Shown piece by piece: positions 49,104-62,000 of a stretch of 64,000 nucleotides of DNA. Every line of letters begins with the position of its first letter. Position 1 is the stretch's first letter. The translations under genes and the position numbers were made by a program. The notes beneath the pieces are model-generated. The model ran no database searches, was not told the origin of the DNA, and worked only from the letters and a program-made list of their open reading frames with translations. The stretch lies in contig NC_088917.1 in NCBI RefSeq assembly GCF_963576675.1, positions 81,082,610-81,146,609 of the forward strand. Direction: 5' to 3'. This stretch comes from Euphorbia lathyris (taxonomy: Eukaryota; Streptophyta; Magnoliopsida; Malpighiales; Euphorbiaceae).

Positions 49104-50381
49104 GAAGGTGATAACATGAGCAATGATGCAAATCTCCAAAGTGACCTTGTTGTCTCTTTTACGCTTTCAAACTGGACAGGTGCCCATTCTACTTTGCATA
49201 ATGATAAGAAGTATAGATCTTATGTTTGGGATCACTTTGAGAAAATTCTTGATTCAAAAGAAGTTGAGACGGGGAGAGTTGCATGTATTTGGTGTCATAG
49301 GAATTATAAGGAAAATCGAGAAAGACATTTCATCATTATGGAAACATTTGAGAGAATCTTGTCAAAAATTTCCATACAAAAAAGACTTGACTAAAGTACA
49401 AACCACTAAACACAAAGCTCAGAAAATGTTAATCTTTAACAAGCCAATTGATAAAGAACAAGGAAAATTAGCTTTTCATCATTTTGTTCAGGAATCTTGT
49501 AGAAAAGATTTGGTTAAAATGATTGTGGTAGATGAAATGCCCTTTAGAACTGTTGAGAAACCTAGGTTTAATAGTTTTGTGTTAATAATCTTCCAGAATT
49601 CAAAATCCCTTCAAGGAGAACTATTACTAGGGATTGTTTTGCCTTGTTCAACACATAAAAAATGAAATTGAAAGCTTTAGTCAATTCTCAATTTCAAAGA
49701 GTGTCATTCACTACAGATACTTGGACAAGTATTCAAAATTTGTCATATATGTGTTGATAGTGATTGGTGTGTACAAAAGAAAATTCTGAATTTTTGTGTG
49801 GTAGAGAGTCATAAAGGGGTTCATCTTGCTAATTCTATTAGTTCTTGCATGGATGAGTGGGGGTTGACTAGGGTCATGTGCATTACTGTTGACAATGCTT
49901 CAGCAAATGATGTTGTTATTGAACAATTGAAGAAAAGATTAGTAAATTACGGAGTGTTAAGAATCTTTGTAGGTTTTTGAAAAGATTTTATGATATAACT
50001 TGTAAATTCTCAGGTTCATCATATCCTACCTCTAGCCTTTATTTTTTCGAGGTAATGAAAATTCTCAAGGATATTACATTATGTCAAAACAGTAAAAATC
50101 CTTCCTTAAAATACATGGGAACTCAAATAAGGGAAAAATTTGATAAGTATTGGGGTTCTATTGACACAATGAATATGATGCTTTTGGTATCAGTGGTTTT
50201 TGACCCGAGGTATAAAATTAAGTACTTGATGGGTAAGTACACTGAATTTTACAGTGAGAATGATGCTAATGAGTTGGTGGCACAAGTCACAGAGATTATT
50301 ATTGCATTGTTAGATGAGTATATAATGCAAAATGTGCAAGAAAATGTGAATCTTGGAGCACATTCTTCTAGTTTGGAATGA
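49104..50381 (+). pseudogene. hAT transposase, BED zinc finger to RNase H-like core
   Basis: BED finger at about 49226-49330 (YVWDHFEKIL, then ACIWCHRNY), frameshift, then a stretch ending EMPFRTVEKPRFNSFV (to about 49580), another frameshift, the first catalytic region near 49700, and ITVDNASANDV (about 49887-49917), the second catalytic Asp region. A deletion follows, then FDPRYKIKYL (about 50203-50230). The C-terminal hATC dimerisation domain with the catalytic Glu is not found. At least three frameshifts and one internal deletion, so it is inactive. Confidence 0.75.
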
Positions 50382-50810
50382 AGCGGATAATGACATTAAC
50401 GATGATATTGATGATTATTTTTTGAATATTGATAAAGATATGTCAAGTGCGGGAGAATGAGAAAGATATGCCAATGAGACACCTGAAAAATATGTCAACT
50501 GAGGGAGAATGGGAAAGATATGTCAATGAGGCACCTGAAAGACATGTCAACTGTGGGAGAATGGGAAAGATATGTTATTGAGACACCCGAAAAATATTAG
50601 ATATTTATCCGAATCACCAAAAAATTATATTGGATTAGACCGAAACCGAATCCCCCAACTGGACTAGACTGAAATTTTGGGACAATTCAATTATGGAGAT
50701 TTATTCTTTTCAATCCAATCCTCGAGATTTCCTTTTATTAATCTCCGAATTTCAATCTAATACTGGAGATTCATGAATCCCCGACTTGGACCGAACTGTG
50801 CCCAACGGTG

Positions 50811-51259
50811 GCACTACAGCAATTTATGACTGTCCCAGCAACATTCCAAGTAAATGTTGTGTGGTGATGCCCAGGTATATTTATTGGATAGGTAAACGAA
50901 CATATTTATCAGATCAACCCTACTTAAAGGATCGACCAATTTATCAAGTTGGTTTTCACTCGAACGTTTGATTTTTCATGAATTAGGATAGATACTAAAG
51001 CTAGAAACAAACACAAGTAACAAAGTTATTTACTAAAAAATTAGTAAAACTTAGATGTCCAAAAAACGTAACCTCTTACTGGTTGGGTTCTGCTCTTTGT
51101 AAGGATTCTCGTGTTCTATGTTAATGAAGATTTTCTTTCCTAAAAAAATGAAAAGGTTCATAATTACACTCACTGCATCTTCAAACATATTCTAAAATAA
51201 AAGAAAAAATAATAAACCGATAAAGACCAAATTTTATTAATATGCTAGAAGTACGGATC
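50811..51259. other. Intervening sequence, nothing recognised
   Basis: AT-rich, no coding evidence. Confidence 0.35.
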
Positions 51260-51934
51260 AAAATTCTATGTTCCCTCTTGCTTTTGAGATCTTTGTATTA
51301 GATTTGGAAAACACAGCATTGTCTAGTCATATTCTCATGATGAATGAATTTTTTAGAATGGTCCTTGCCGCACAATGGTTATTTTATATTATAGTTTCAT
51401 TTAAAACCACAAGTAATAACTTGATAACCACTACCACTGTAGTATTGGAGATTAATATAAGATATATGATTGAGCTTTGACTATCAGCTTGTGCTTTTAA
51501 TTAAAGTTGTTCCTTGACATGGTATCGGAGCTGCTTGGACCAAATGGTCGAGAGTTAGAGTCCCGACAACCTCATTATTGTGTGGAATTAATCAGGGGCG
51601 TCTTCAGTATTATGGAGGCCCTAGGCAATTTCGATGTAGTTAAATATTGATTTTGACGAATTTGAATCCAATTGTGAATCAGAATTACTTGAGAACAGGG
51701 TAGATGATAAATCAATTATTCCATGATTGAAGTGGACTAGATGAAGCTTGTTATATTGCATAAGCTGAAACTTGTTATACAATTTCCACAAATCATGTAA
51801 AATAAATAGATTTTAATTAAAAAAACAACAAAAATTTGACAGATGGAGGAGATGAAAGTGATGTGTAAGCCTACCAAATTATCAACTCAAGAGATGACAC
51901 AATAAATAAATTGAATTTATTTTACAAAGTTTGA
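51260..51934 (+). repeat. R repeat, copy R4, tail segment with small insertion
   Basis: ATTTGGAAAACACAGCATTG and TAGTTTCATTTAAAACC match the R tail, and 51730-51934 matches the R end directly before R5. Between them (about 51421-51700) lies non-R sequence with a primer-site-like TGGTATCGGAGC at 51520-51531. Confidence 0.55.
51421..51531 (+). mobile_element. Possible small LTR plus primer site
   Basis: TGATAACC...CCTTGACA (about 98 bp) directly precedes TGGTATCGGAGC, one base from the tRNA-iMet site. A TRIM-like end is possible. No second LTR was found. Confidence 0.3.
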
Positions 51935-54900
51935 GTCGGTGGGTCTCCTGCACCCTCCTTCTCGCCAGAGACATTGATTCGATTAGGTTTACATATTGCA
52001 ACAACTCCATTGGTGTAAATGTCATAGAAATAAGGTACATTAGTTTGTGCTCCTATTTGACAGCCAAGGATCAATCATTCACTCTAAGCCTATGTTGCAC
52101 GGAATTTTTTTTCACAAGCGTTACCGCCTTTCCTATCTGTTTCTGTTTCCGTTTCTTTTTTGTTTCCAATACTGTTTCCTGTATCCGTTTCTATTTGAGT
52201 GCAACATAGCTCTAAGCACAAGAAGAAGCTGAACCTATTACATGGAGATGATGAAATGCTAGGACTCCTAAATCCGATGATGGGATTCAGACTACCAATT
52301 CAATCAACTGAATTAAGTTTCGTTGTGAAGTAAAGCCATATTTTGTTGATTCAAAACATATATGTACTGCAGTAAGGAAAAGGGGTAAATTCACAATATT
52401 CCAATTCATAACAGGTTTCATCTTGTTCCCATGCCTCCACTGGCCACAAACGAAGCACAACCATAAGTTTAGACATTTGGTCAAAGATGGATGTCCATTA
52501 GCAAGAGAGTGACTGCTCTAATACATTCTAAAATTAGCTATTTAGTCGATGATAGTAACAGGACAGTAAAATTTGAATGCATAAACCATTACAGTTGTTC
52601 TGTTTAGTACAGTGATAAGAGATGAATTGATATCACCAATGTAGCAGTTGGCTGGTTGCGTTGTTTGATCAACATATTCCTTGCTGCAAAACCACTTGAT
52701 ATCACCAATGTCAAACTAAATACTATTTTTTCTTTTCTATTGTGTTTATGTGAAAATGGTATTTATATTATAAAAGGATAGTTTATGCAATAAATATATA
52801 ATTACTATCAACATAAATTTGGAATCCATAATGTATTTTGATCTAATTATATAGTTTTGGGTTACTTCGAAGCTTTTTTCCTTGGTTTTATTTTTTAACA
52901 CAATTAACAAACTCCAATAATTTTGATTGCAATATCCAAATTAGTGCAAAACAAAATGTACAAAATTCGGAAGTATCTTAGTGCAAAGCAAAATGTACAA
53001 AATTGGGAAGTATCGAAAAAGAAGAAGAGGTTTGAAAAAAAAAATCAAAGCATCAGGTAAGAAGAAAACAAGCTTATGGAAGAAGCATCAAAGGACAATG
53101 GCAGCGCAGAACACACCGAGCTTGGCTCTAATGATAGTTGTTCTCAATCATATGCTCAACGATGTGTCAAGAAAAAGGAAGTTTCAATACTAGGGTATGG
53201 TAAAGATGTTGAGCATCTAAAAAATTGTAATAAAATCATATGGGATGTGTGTGCCTCCAGTAATTTACAAAAAAAAATCAAGTATGTGCAAGAGAACAAA
53301 TGTGAGGTATTGAAGGAGATATTTTCCAAAGAAATCATGGAAGTTAAAAAGAGAAAGGGAAGAGCGAAAGGACTTCAGGACATTGACATGAATAATAGTG
53401 TCAATTTCACGTAGAAAGTTCACTAGTTATGTGCCTCATCCAAAACCCAAAATACCAGTTGATAGTGATAATAGCCATGCTCGTGGTACTAACAAGGATG
53501 ATGAGGAAGACAACAATGATTACGAGGAAGAACAAAATGATGGAGATAATAATGGGTATGATGGCGGCTAAAGTGAAGGGATCAATGACGATGAAGTTTG
53601 AAGATGTCAACGGATTAGAACTATTCTTGGTGTTACTAAGGGATAAAAAAATTATAAATTTAAGGGGTGTGTTTTTTTAAGTAAATGTTGGGTTATAGGC
53701 TAAGATTGGAATGCAAAGATCCCAACTAGGTTGGCATCTTCACAAAATCAATTAAAAACCCCGTCACACATAACTATCAGCTTGAGTTTTTAGTTCAAAG
53801 GGTTCCATGATACATATAACCTATAGAATTAGCTTCCATAATACCTATACAATGCAGTATAGAATTTGATCAGTTTATGGTTGTGTTCATGCTTTGTGTT
53901 GGATTTGGAAAACAAGGCATTGTCTCCTCATATTCTCATTAGGATAAATTAGAATGATATTGGTCGCACAATGGTTATTTTATATTATAGTTTCATTTGA
54001 AACCAGGAGTAAATAACTAGAAAGAAACTTTGTTCGGTCAACATCAAGCTGGCCAGCCAAAGTCCAACCCAACTCAATCTGACATGTGTGTCAGATTTGA
54101 TAAACTATGTGAAAAAAACAATAAAAAAAAAAACAAGTATACGGTCTTTTGTATAAATTGGAGAAAATAATTCAAAAAATCCACTGAATTTATAATATTA
54201 ATTAGCAATTCTATTATTAAATTATAAAACATTAATTTTTTTTAAATATGCAATTAGTGAAGAATAAGAAATAAAAATATTTATGTTTTATAATAGGGGT
54301 AAAGTTAACCCAAATTATGAGCGTTAGGGGTAAAATTGCTCTTGGCTACCAATGTTAGGGGTAAAATTATACCATTTTAGACGTTAGGGTTAAAATTGCT
54401 CTTAACCCAAAACGTTAGGAGTATTTTTTCACCTTAACCTTTTTTTTTCTTATTAGTTTTAAATATTTATTGTATTATATGAATATGGTTACAAAAAAAA
54501 AAAAACAAACCCAAAATGTACAAAATTGATTCAATTTGTTAACAAAATTGTTTGAAAGATCCAATGTGAAATTAAATAACACTCAAACTAGTTTTTTCAA
54601 ATTTTTAATAGCGTATTGCTAAAATTGATTTTGATTGAAAACGTTAGAGCTAAATTCGCATAATTTTATATGTTAGAGTAAATCTACATTTCGCTTAAAA
54701 CCTTAGGCTTAAATATGAATACTACCATTTACATGATCAAGTAGAATTGCTTAAGGTGAAACTTGTTATAAAATTTCTAAAATTACTTTAAGATAAATAG
54801 ATTTTAATTAAAAAAACAAAAACAAAAATTTGAAAAAGTTACCAAATTACCAACTGAAGGAGATGAAGGTGATGTGTAAGCCTACCAAAGTTTGAATTTA

Positions 54901-54941
54901 TTTTACAAAGTTTGTATGGAAACAGAAGACACAGGTTTTCA
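51935..54941 (+). repeat. R repeat, copy R5
   Basis: 3.0 kb. Very similar to R1 (by eye roughly 97%) from 52030 to the end, but lacks about 1.35 kb between GTGTAAATGTCAT and AGAAATAAGG. Directly followed by R6. Confidence 0.75.
52960..53650 (+). pseudogene. Unidentified Lys/Glu-rich frame in R5
   Basis: Same frame as in R1, with less internal loss: ASKDNGSAEHTELGSND, VEHLKNCNKIIWDVC and SSNLQKKIKYVQENK are in one frame (53076-53414). The frame ends at a TAG where R3 continues. Unrecognised. Confidence 0.35.
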
Positions 54942-57314
54942 GTCGGTGGGTCTCCTGCACCCTCCTTCTCGCCAGAGACATTGATTCCATTAGGTTTACA
55001 TACTGCAACTCCATCGGTGTAAATGTCATCGGGTCATTGCCATTAGGGTTACAAACTCGACTCGTTTACGAAGGTAGTTATGAACTTACACGCTTTTTCT
55101 TCCTCGTCATACTCCAAATTCCAGTGAAAATATGGATTCAAATCAGAGCCAAATCCTGCAGGGGTATGAAAACTGTGCCAAAGCTTCATTATGGTAGAAG
55201 AAGAAGAAGGAGGAGAAGAACAGGGGATCCAGTCTTGGAGTAGTCTTAAGAGTAGAGGAAATTTTTGCCCGGGGATCAAGTCTAGATAATATCTAGATGA
55301 TACTACTGATGTACTGCCATTGCTTCAAAGTTTGGCAACTCCTTCGAGTTTGAAAAACTATAAACCGTTGGGTTTTGGTGCTTCCATAAATACAATGTAA
55401 AGAAATTAAATAGTTCACGTAAAAGAAGGATGATGTTTATCAATTATGATTGGAGAGTCGAGTTGAGATATATTGTAGGAGAGGTCATAGGTTAGGATAT
55501 TTTCATCTTTTACAAGTCTTGTTGGAGACAAATGTGACTAAAATGTAAGTACTCTTATATTTATGGAATATATCATGAGTGAAATTGCATGCTGGGGAAA
55601 TTTCATTATAGTAAATTGTTTTTGAAATTCTAAGTTTTTTCTTGAGCTATTCATTTGTTGGCCGGTTTTAAATATGGTTTCAGGGAGATTCTAGTGAGAC
55701 ATTAAAAAGTGTTCTAGTTACTTTAGACTTTGATGTTTAATAGCTTGAAAGGAACCCTCTCCCGTCAACATCCTCCTGGCCTGCCCTTGGGGCTCACTCA
55801 AGTATGTGAGGACGATGATGTAGAATGTCAATGAAATCTGAAGTCGTTTTAAGGATCGATATTCCTTTTGGTATTGCTAAGCATTGTTAACTTGTGATCA
55901 ATGTTGCACAAACACTTCTCTCCATTTATTGTCCTTGGCCCTTTTGAGTTCTATGAATGTTATGTCTTAGAAATAACGTACATTAGTTTATGCTCCTATT
56001 TGACAGCCAAGGATTAATCATTATCACTCTAAGCCTATGTTGCATGTAATTTTTTTTTTCATAAGTGTTTCCGCGTTTCGTATCTGTTTTTGTTTCCGTT
56101 TCTCTTTTGTTTCCAACTGTTTCCCGTATCTGTTTCTATTTGAGTGCAACATAGCTCTAAGCACAAGAAGAAGCTGAACCTATTACATGGAGATGATGAA
56201 ATGCTAGGACTCCCAAATCCGATGATGGGATTCAGACTACCAATTCAATCAACTGAACATCAGACTACCAATTCAATCAACTGAATTAAGTTTCTTTGTG
56301 AAGTAAAGCCATATTTTGTTGATTCAAAACATATATGTACTGCAACAAGGTAAAGGGGTAAATTCACAATCTTCCAATTCATAACAGGTTTCATCTTGTT
56401 CCCATGCCTCCACTGGCCACAAACGAAGCACAACCATAAGCTTAGACATTTGGTCAAAGATGGATGTCCATTAGCAAGAGAGTGACTGCTCTAACACATT
56501 CTAAAATTAGCTATTTAGTCGATGATAGTAACGGGATAGTAAAATTTGAATGCATAAACCATTACAGTTGTTCTGTTCAGTAAAGTGGTAAGAGATGAAT
56601 TGATATCACCAATGTGGCAGCTTGATCTGCAAACCCACTTGATATCACCAATGTCAAACTAAACACTATTTTTTCTTTTCTATTGTGTTTATGGGAAAAT
56701 GGTATTTATATTATAAAAGGATAGTTTCTGCAATAAATATATAATTACTATCAACATAAACTTGGTTTAATCCATAATGTATTTGGATCTAATTATATAG
56801 TTTTGGGTTACTTCTGAGCTTTTTTTCCTTTGGTTTTATTTTTTTCAACACAATTAACAAACTCCAATAATTTTGATTGCAATATCCAAATTAGTGGAAA
56901 GCAAAATGTACAAAATTCGGAAGTATCGAAAAAGAGCAAGAGGTTTGAAAAAGAAATCAAAGCATCAGGTAAGAAGCAAAACAAGCTTATGGAAGAAGCA
57001 GCAAACGACAATGGCAATGCAGAACGGAACGAGCATGGCTCTAATGACAGTTGTTCTCAATCATATGTTCAACGATGTGTAAAGAAAAAGGAGGTTTCAA
57101 TACTAGCGTATGGTAAAGATGTTGAGCATCTAAACAATTGTAAATCATATGGGATGTGTGTGTCTCCAGTAATTTACAAAAAAATCAAGTATGTGCAAGA
57201 GAACAAATGTGAGGTCGAGCTAATAAAGGAACTGAAGGAGATATTTTCAAAGAAATCATGAAAGTTAAAAAGAGAAAGGGAAGAGCGAAAGGACTTTTTC
57301 AGAATTGACATGAA
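54942..57314 (+). repeat. R repeat, copy R6 (truncated)
   Basis: R start to GAATTGACATGAAT, then abrupt change to Copia sequence at about 57315. The tail is missing. A 23-bp word around ACCAATTCAATCAACTGAA is doubled near 56235-56285. Confidence 0.7.
56830..57261 (+). pseudogene. Unidentified Lys/Glu-rich frame in R6
   Basis: 143 codons. The most continuous version of the first half: QNSEVSKKSKRFEKEIKASG, then EVSILAYGKDVEHLNNC and KYVQENKCEVELIKELKEIF. Stops where a base is lost near 57250. No family recognised. Confidence 0.35.
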
Positions 57315-58652
57315 TCAGAGTCTGAAAAACCAGTCACCAAACACTCTGTATCACCTCCATAAATGAGACCAACATCAGATGTACCTTTTAGGTACCGAAA
57401 GATCCTCTTCACAGCTTGCCAATGCTCCTTGCCAGGTTCACCCATAAACCTGGTAACAACACTAACAGACTGTGCAAGATCAGGTCTAGTGTAGACCATT
57501 ACATACATCAAGCTTCCTACTGCACTAGCATAGGGAACTCGAGACATGTACTCCTTCTCTTCAGCAGACTTAAGTGCAAAAGCAATAGACAGATGTGCAC
57601 TTACAGTACTAGGAGTATCTATGGGCTTTGCGATAGATATGCCAAATCTTGACAAGATCTTCTGAATATAGCCCTTCTGTGATAGAAATAGTTTCCTTTT
57701 GCTTCTGTCCCTGTAAATCTCTATTCCAAAAATTTTCTGAGCTGCACCCAAATCCTTCATCTCGAACTATGCACTGAGAAGACCCTTCAACTTCTGAATA
57801 TCGTGTTTCTTCTTTGCAGCTATCAACATGTCATCTACATATAACACCAGATAGATAAAAGACTCATCTTCTAGTTTATTGTAATAGACACAACAATCAT
57901 ATGGGCTCCTGGTGTTGCCCAGCTGCATCATGTAGCTGTCAAACCTCTTATACCACTGCTTGGGAGACTGCTTAAGTCCATACAAGGACTTCTTCAACTT
58001 GCAAACATAATTCTCCTTTCCAGGAATCTGGAAACCATCTGGTTGGGTCATGTAGATCTCTTCCTCCAAATCTCCATACAGAAAGGCTGTCTTTATATCA
58101 AGTTGCTCAAGCTCTAAATCCTGATGTGTAACTATAGCTAGCAACACTCTAATAGAGGTGTGTCTGACTACTGGTGAGAATATCTCATTATAATCCACTC
58201 CCTCTCTTTGATTGAAACCTCTAGCAACAACTCTAGCCTTATACGTGACTCCCTCTACAGGCGATATCCCTTCCTTTATCTTGAGAACCCACTTGCAAGT
58301 AATAATCTTTCTCCCTGGAGGTGGTATGACTAAATCCCATGTTTGATTCTTATGAAGGGACTCCATCTCATCTCCCATAGCAGTAAGCCATTTCTCAGAA
58401 TCGATGCCTGAAACAGCTTCTCGGTAAGTTGATGGTTCACGAGTGTCCACCTCTTCATCAACCTGTAGTGCATAGCCCACCATGTCCTCATACCTCTTAG
58501 GTGGCCTAACTCCAACCCTCCTTGGTCGATCTTGAGCTAAGCTACGATGTGTAGCTTCAGATGGTTGAGAAACTGGTGGTGTAGAATTTGGTAGCTCTAT
58601 TTCTGCTTCTTACTCTTGTTCCTTCAAGCCACTCTCACTCTGTATGACCTGG
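57315..58652 (-). pseudogene. Copia pol fragment (RT to start of RNase H)
   Basis: Minus sense. A linker with PRRVGVRPPKRYEDMVGYAL, then RT: WLTAMGDEMESLHKNQTWDL, QLDIKTAFLYGDLEEEIYM, SLYGLKQSPKQWYKRFD and [12 protein letters not shown] (58483-57767). A single TAG (57767-57769) follows, and the frame goes on unchanged through FEMKDLGAAQKI, TRPDLAQSVSVV and RIFRYLKGTSDVGL to GFSDSD, where RNase H is cut at the R6 junction. A further in-frame TAA lies near 58610. No LTR of its own is seen. The + Copia LTR begins at its upstream side, so that element probably inserted into it. Confidence 0.85.
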
Positions 58653-60356
58653 TGTTGGTGTGCCCTAGTTCTTAGGCATTGGTTCATGTATATTGTATTA
58701 TGCTTTTTTATTATTCTTGCATAGATACACTATTTGTGTTACATTAATAAAGGCATTAATCTAGTTCATTTATATATTGTGCTATAATATGAATAGAGAA
58801 TCCATTGATTGATAATCGTAAAACCATATCCCAAGTCCATTCTATCATGGGAATGATTAGGACCACGGACTTGTATATTCGACGACTGTATGGTAGTAAT
58901 TGATACTAGTCATAGCACTTGATAAGTCAGTTGTGAATATGGGTACATATTGTATACATGTGACTGGATCGATCTGCCCGAGAAAACTACATGGTGGTTG
59001 TGTCATTAGTTTTCTTAAGTAGGTCTCTAACTATCTTCAGACTAGATTTCATTATAATATCAATATGGGATCCGGTTCACTTTGACATACGCCTAACAGG
59101 TCTGTAACAGGATACTAAATACGGGTATGATTGGGTGAACAGGGGAACACGTTGGTATTGATATTGAGGTGATGGAATTACCACTCATGTAATAATGAGA
59201 TGATATCACAGGCCACTTGATAAGTGAGATGGATAAGTGTGTGGCCACACCCTGATAAGTAGTTTACTTATCTGTTTCATCAATCTACTTTAGATCAAGA
59301 AATATCATAAACATCAGAGAGGATGACAGCCGCCATGCCTCTAGTTTATAATATCGATATCAAATGGTAAAAGAAGTTAAGAGATAACTACAGGGTCTCT
59401 GCATCTTTAGACTGCTAAAACTCTGTCTTGGTTAGGGACAATAATGGTTTGCTAGAACTCACTTACTGTCTGTGGGCCGTGAGCCCACTGCTAGCTAAGG
59501 ACAGTCCCATAGGATCGTGCACATCGAACATCTGAGTTAAAACTTATAGAACGGTACATTGGAGATATGAAATTAATTAATTGATTGATAGTCAAATATC
59601 AAGGTAATTAATTGGTGGTTAATTAATTGATTAATTGATACTTTGTATCAAGGTAATTAATTAATGGTCTTAAGTGTTGAGTGTTTAATTGATTAATTAG
59701 TTTACGAGATGTAATTAATTAATTTGTAAATTAATGAAATTGCATTCGGTGAATAATTAATTAAACTAATACGTTAATTTATTAATTAGTGTTGTTTGTT
59801 TAACTGGGGTAATTAAATTTAATCTAATCATAATTAATTGCACAGAATAAATATTATTGGTATTTATTTATGTAATTAGATTAGGATTGGATTAGTTTTG
59901 TAATTAACCAATTAACCCTAAACCAATTAGGTTTAGGAATACACTATATATATAAATTAAAAAAACACTAAAACCCTAATGAACTAATACACATATTCGG
60001 CCAACATCTTTTGGTTTGAAAAATCACAAAAGTAAATTGCGGCAGAAACATGTTTTGAGAAAGTGGAATTTGTTTGGAAAATTTCATTATCTCTCCAGTT
60101 CTTCTTTGTTCTTCGGCTAGCACCGGTTCTGGCTCAGTCGCTGTTCGTGCACCTGACTACGGAGATCTTACTACTTGTGGATTCTTCAGCCGTCTCTAGA
60201 AGAGACAGTCCGGGTATGTTTATATCCTTAAACGGATCAAAATGTTTTATTCAATCAATGGTTAACGGACAAAGATCAAATTAAAGGGATTAGAAATAAA
60301 TTTTAAACCGCAATTCCGCTGCGCTACAGTTGATTAACTGGCTATAATCCCTAACA
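58653..60356 (+). mobile_element. 5' LTR (about 1.7 kb)
   Basis: TGTTGG...CCTAACA with short inverted ends. TATATATAAATT box near 59945-59956. Rich in TTAATTAATT words at about 59570-59850. The right border is fixed by the primer site. The left border could instead be 58659 (TGTGCCCTAG). Confidence 0.7.
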
Positions 60357-60357
60357 G

Positions 60358-60370
60358 TGGTATCAGAGCC
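60358..60370 (+). promoter_or_regulatory. tRNA-iMet primer-binding site
   Basis: TGGTATCAGAGCC, one base after the LTR CA end. Exact match to the usual plant Copia site. Confidence 0.9.
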
Positions 60371-62000
60371 ATGGTTTAGTCCGTTTTGATTGATTGAAAA
60401 ATTAATATGATTTGGTTTTATTATTTTTCCAAATCAAGTTTTTGAAATTTCCTATTAATTCCTCGTGTAGAAATTGTTCTAGGAAGTTTTCAATTTTATT
60501 TCTGTCTGTATTTTTTGGTGTGTTTGGTTATGAAATTGTTTTAGAATAATTTAAAATTAAAAAATACAGCAGCGGTTTTTTTTGTTAAAAAAAAAGAAAA
60601 AAAAATAGTTTCGGACACGGAACAGCAGTCACGGGACTGCTGTCCGCGAACAGCAGCCACGGGGCTGTCCCGGGTCCGTCGAAAATTCAGAATTAGTCTA
60701 ATTTTGGATTTAACGGGACTGATTTTAATCTTTAAATTTTTCATGGGTAATTTAATAAAATCAGGGCCCTAATATCGTTTAATTTATTAAACGTGTTTTG
60801 AATAAAAATTAATTGGTATTAAAAATATTTTTGATTGGCATGCATATTTAATTTTAATCGAATTGATTATTTGTATAAAATTGAATATGGTTAATTTGTG
60901 AAATTGACCCAATAGACCGTGACACCGGTTTAAATTGGGAGGGCTAAATTTTGGATATGTGACGACCCTAAAATTCAGTGGGAGCAAAATTGTAATTTTG
61001 CATATAAATGGATGTTAACCGTTTGGGCCTTTATGGGCCTTAGTCAGATATGGTAAAATTGGCGATTTCACCCTAAGTAACTCGGCTTAACTTTATTAGA
61101 TGATTTTGGAATGCCATGATCATGCATTATATTTATGTCTTACTGTGCAGCAATGTGTTATAGAGTTCTATGGGCCCTAAATTAAAGTTGGTTTGTAATT
61201 TAATTTATTTTGGGAAATATGGCCTGCGTGCCATTCTTTCATTAATGTAATTTTAGAATAGGTTCTATTCATAAAATTGTAATTGGTCGTGAAGAAGCCC
61301 AGATGGTCCAAGCCCATGGTGGGAGCCCAAGGAGACTTGAAGCAAGCCCGTGAAGATTAGATAGTATATCTAGTTTCACTAGGATGTATTATAAGGCCCA
61401 TAGAGTCTCTATGTTTATTTTGATTATACAATTGCTTAGTATAACATGAAATATAAGTAGCAACGATCACCAGATCATCACCCGTGATAATTATATGTTA
61501 AAGTCGTATCACTTAATTAATCCGGATAATGAAATATTGAGTCGCTTAAAAGTGCTTTCCAGATTCACACCTCTTCCTCCCAGGTAGTGCTACAGTGTAT
61601 GACGTGCCCTAGCAGGTATGCTGTAGTAATTAGTGGGCCGTCGAGGGTTAGGATACTTCGGTATGGCTAACGCGTGTATGGTGGTTGGACTCAACGTGGG
61701 TAGCATTAGCTCAGAGCGGGCCATAAGCACAGATGGACTAAGTGTCACAAAGCCCATCAAACTAAGAGTCCTTGTGGGGATTGGATAGTCTATCCTACCA
61801 AATCGTCAATGGTCGACGGGGGAGCCCTAGCTCGGTCGATTATTGATGGATTGTGGATCTTGGTCAAGACAGCCAAATAAATATCACCAATAACAAATTA
61901 AAATGGATTATTAATTTGATCTTTGGCTTAAGCCATTTATTCTAACTCTAATGTAATTTTTCCACGTAGATAAAAATCACCAAGTTACATAAAAGAAATA
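60371..62000 (+). other. Copia untranslated leader
   Basis: No frame. Contains an A-rich run (60585-60609) and a GC-rich hairpin-prone stretch at 60620-60680 where CAGCAG(C/T)CACGGG(A/G)CTG words repeat. Unusually long (1.6 kb), so other insertions may hide in it. Confidence 0.4.

Larger units (their letters stand above)
47653..50810 (+). mobile_element. Degenerate hAT transposon
   Basis: Ends TAGGGCTGAGCGCGGATCG (left) and GAACTGTGCCCAACGGT (right) are imperfect inverted repeats in hAT style. GGACCGAA-type words cluster just inside both ends (47685-47860 and 50630-50797), as expected for transposase-binding sites. The broken transposase lies inside. No 8-bp target duplication can be read, so it is old. 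Confidence 0.65.
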
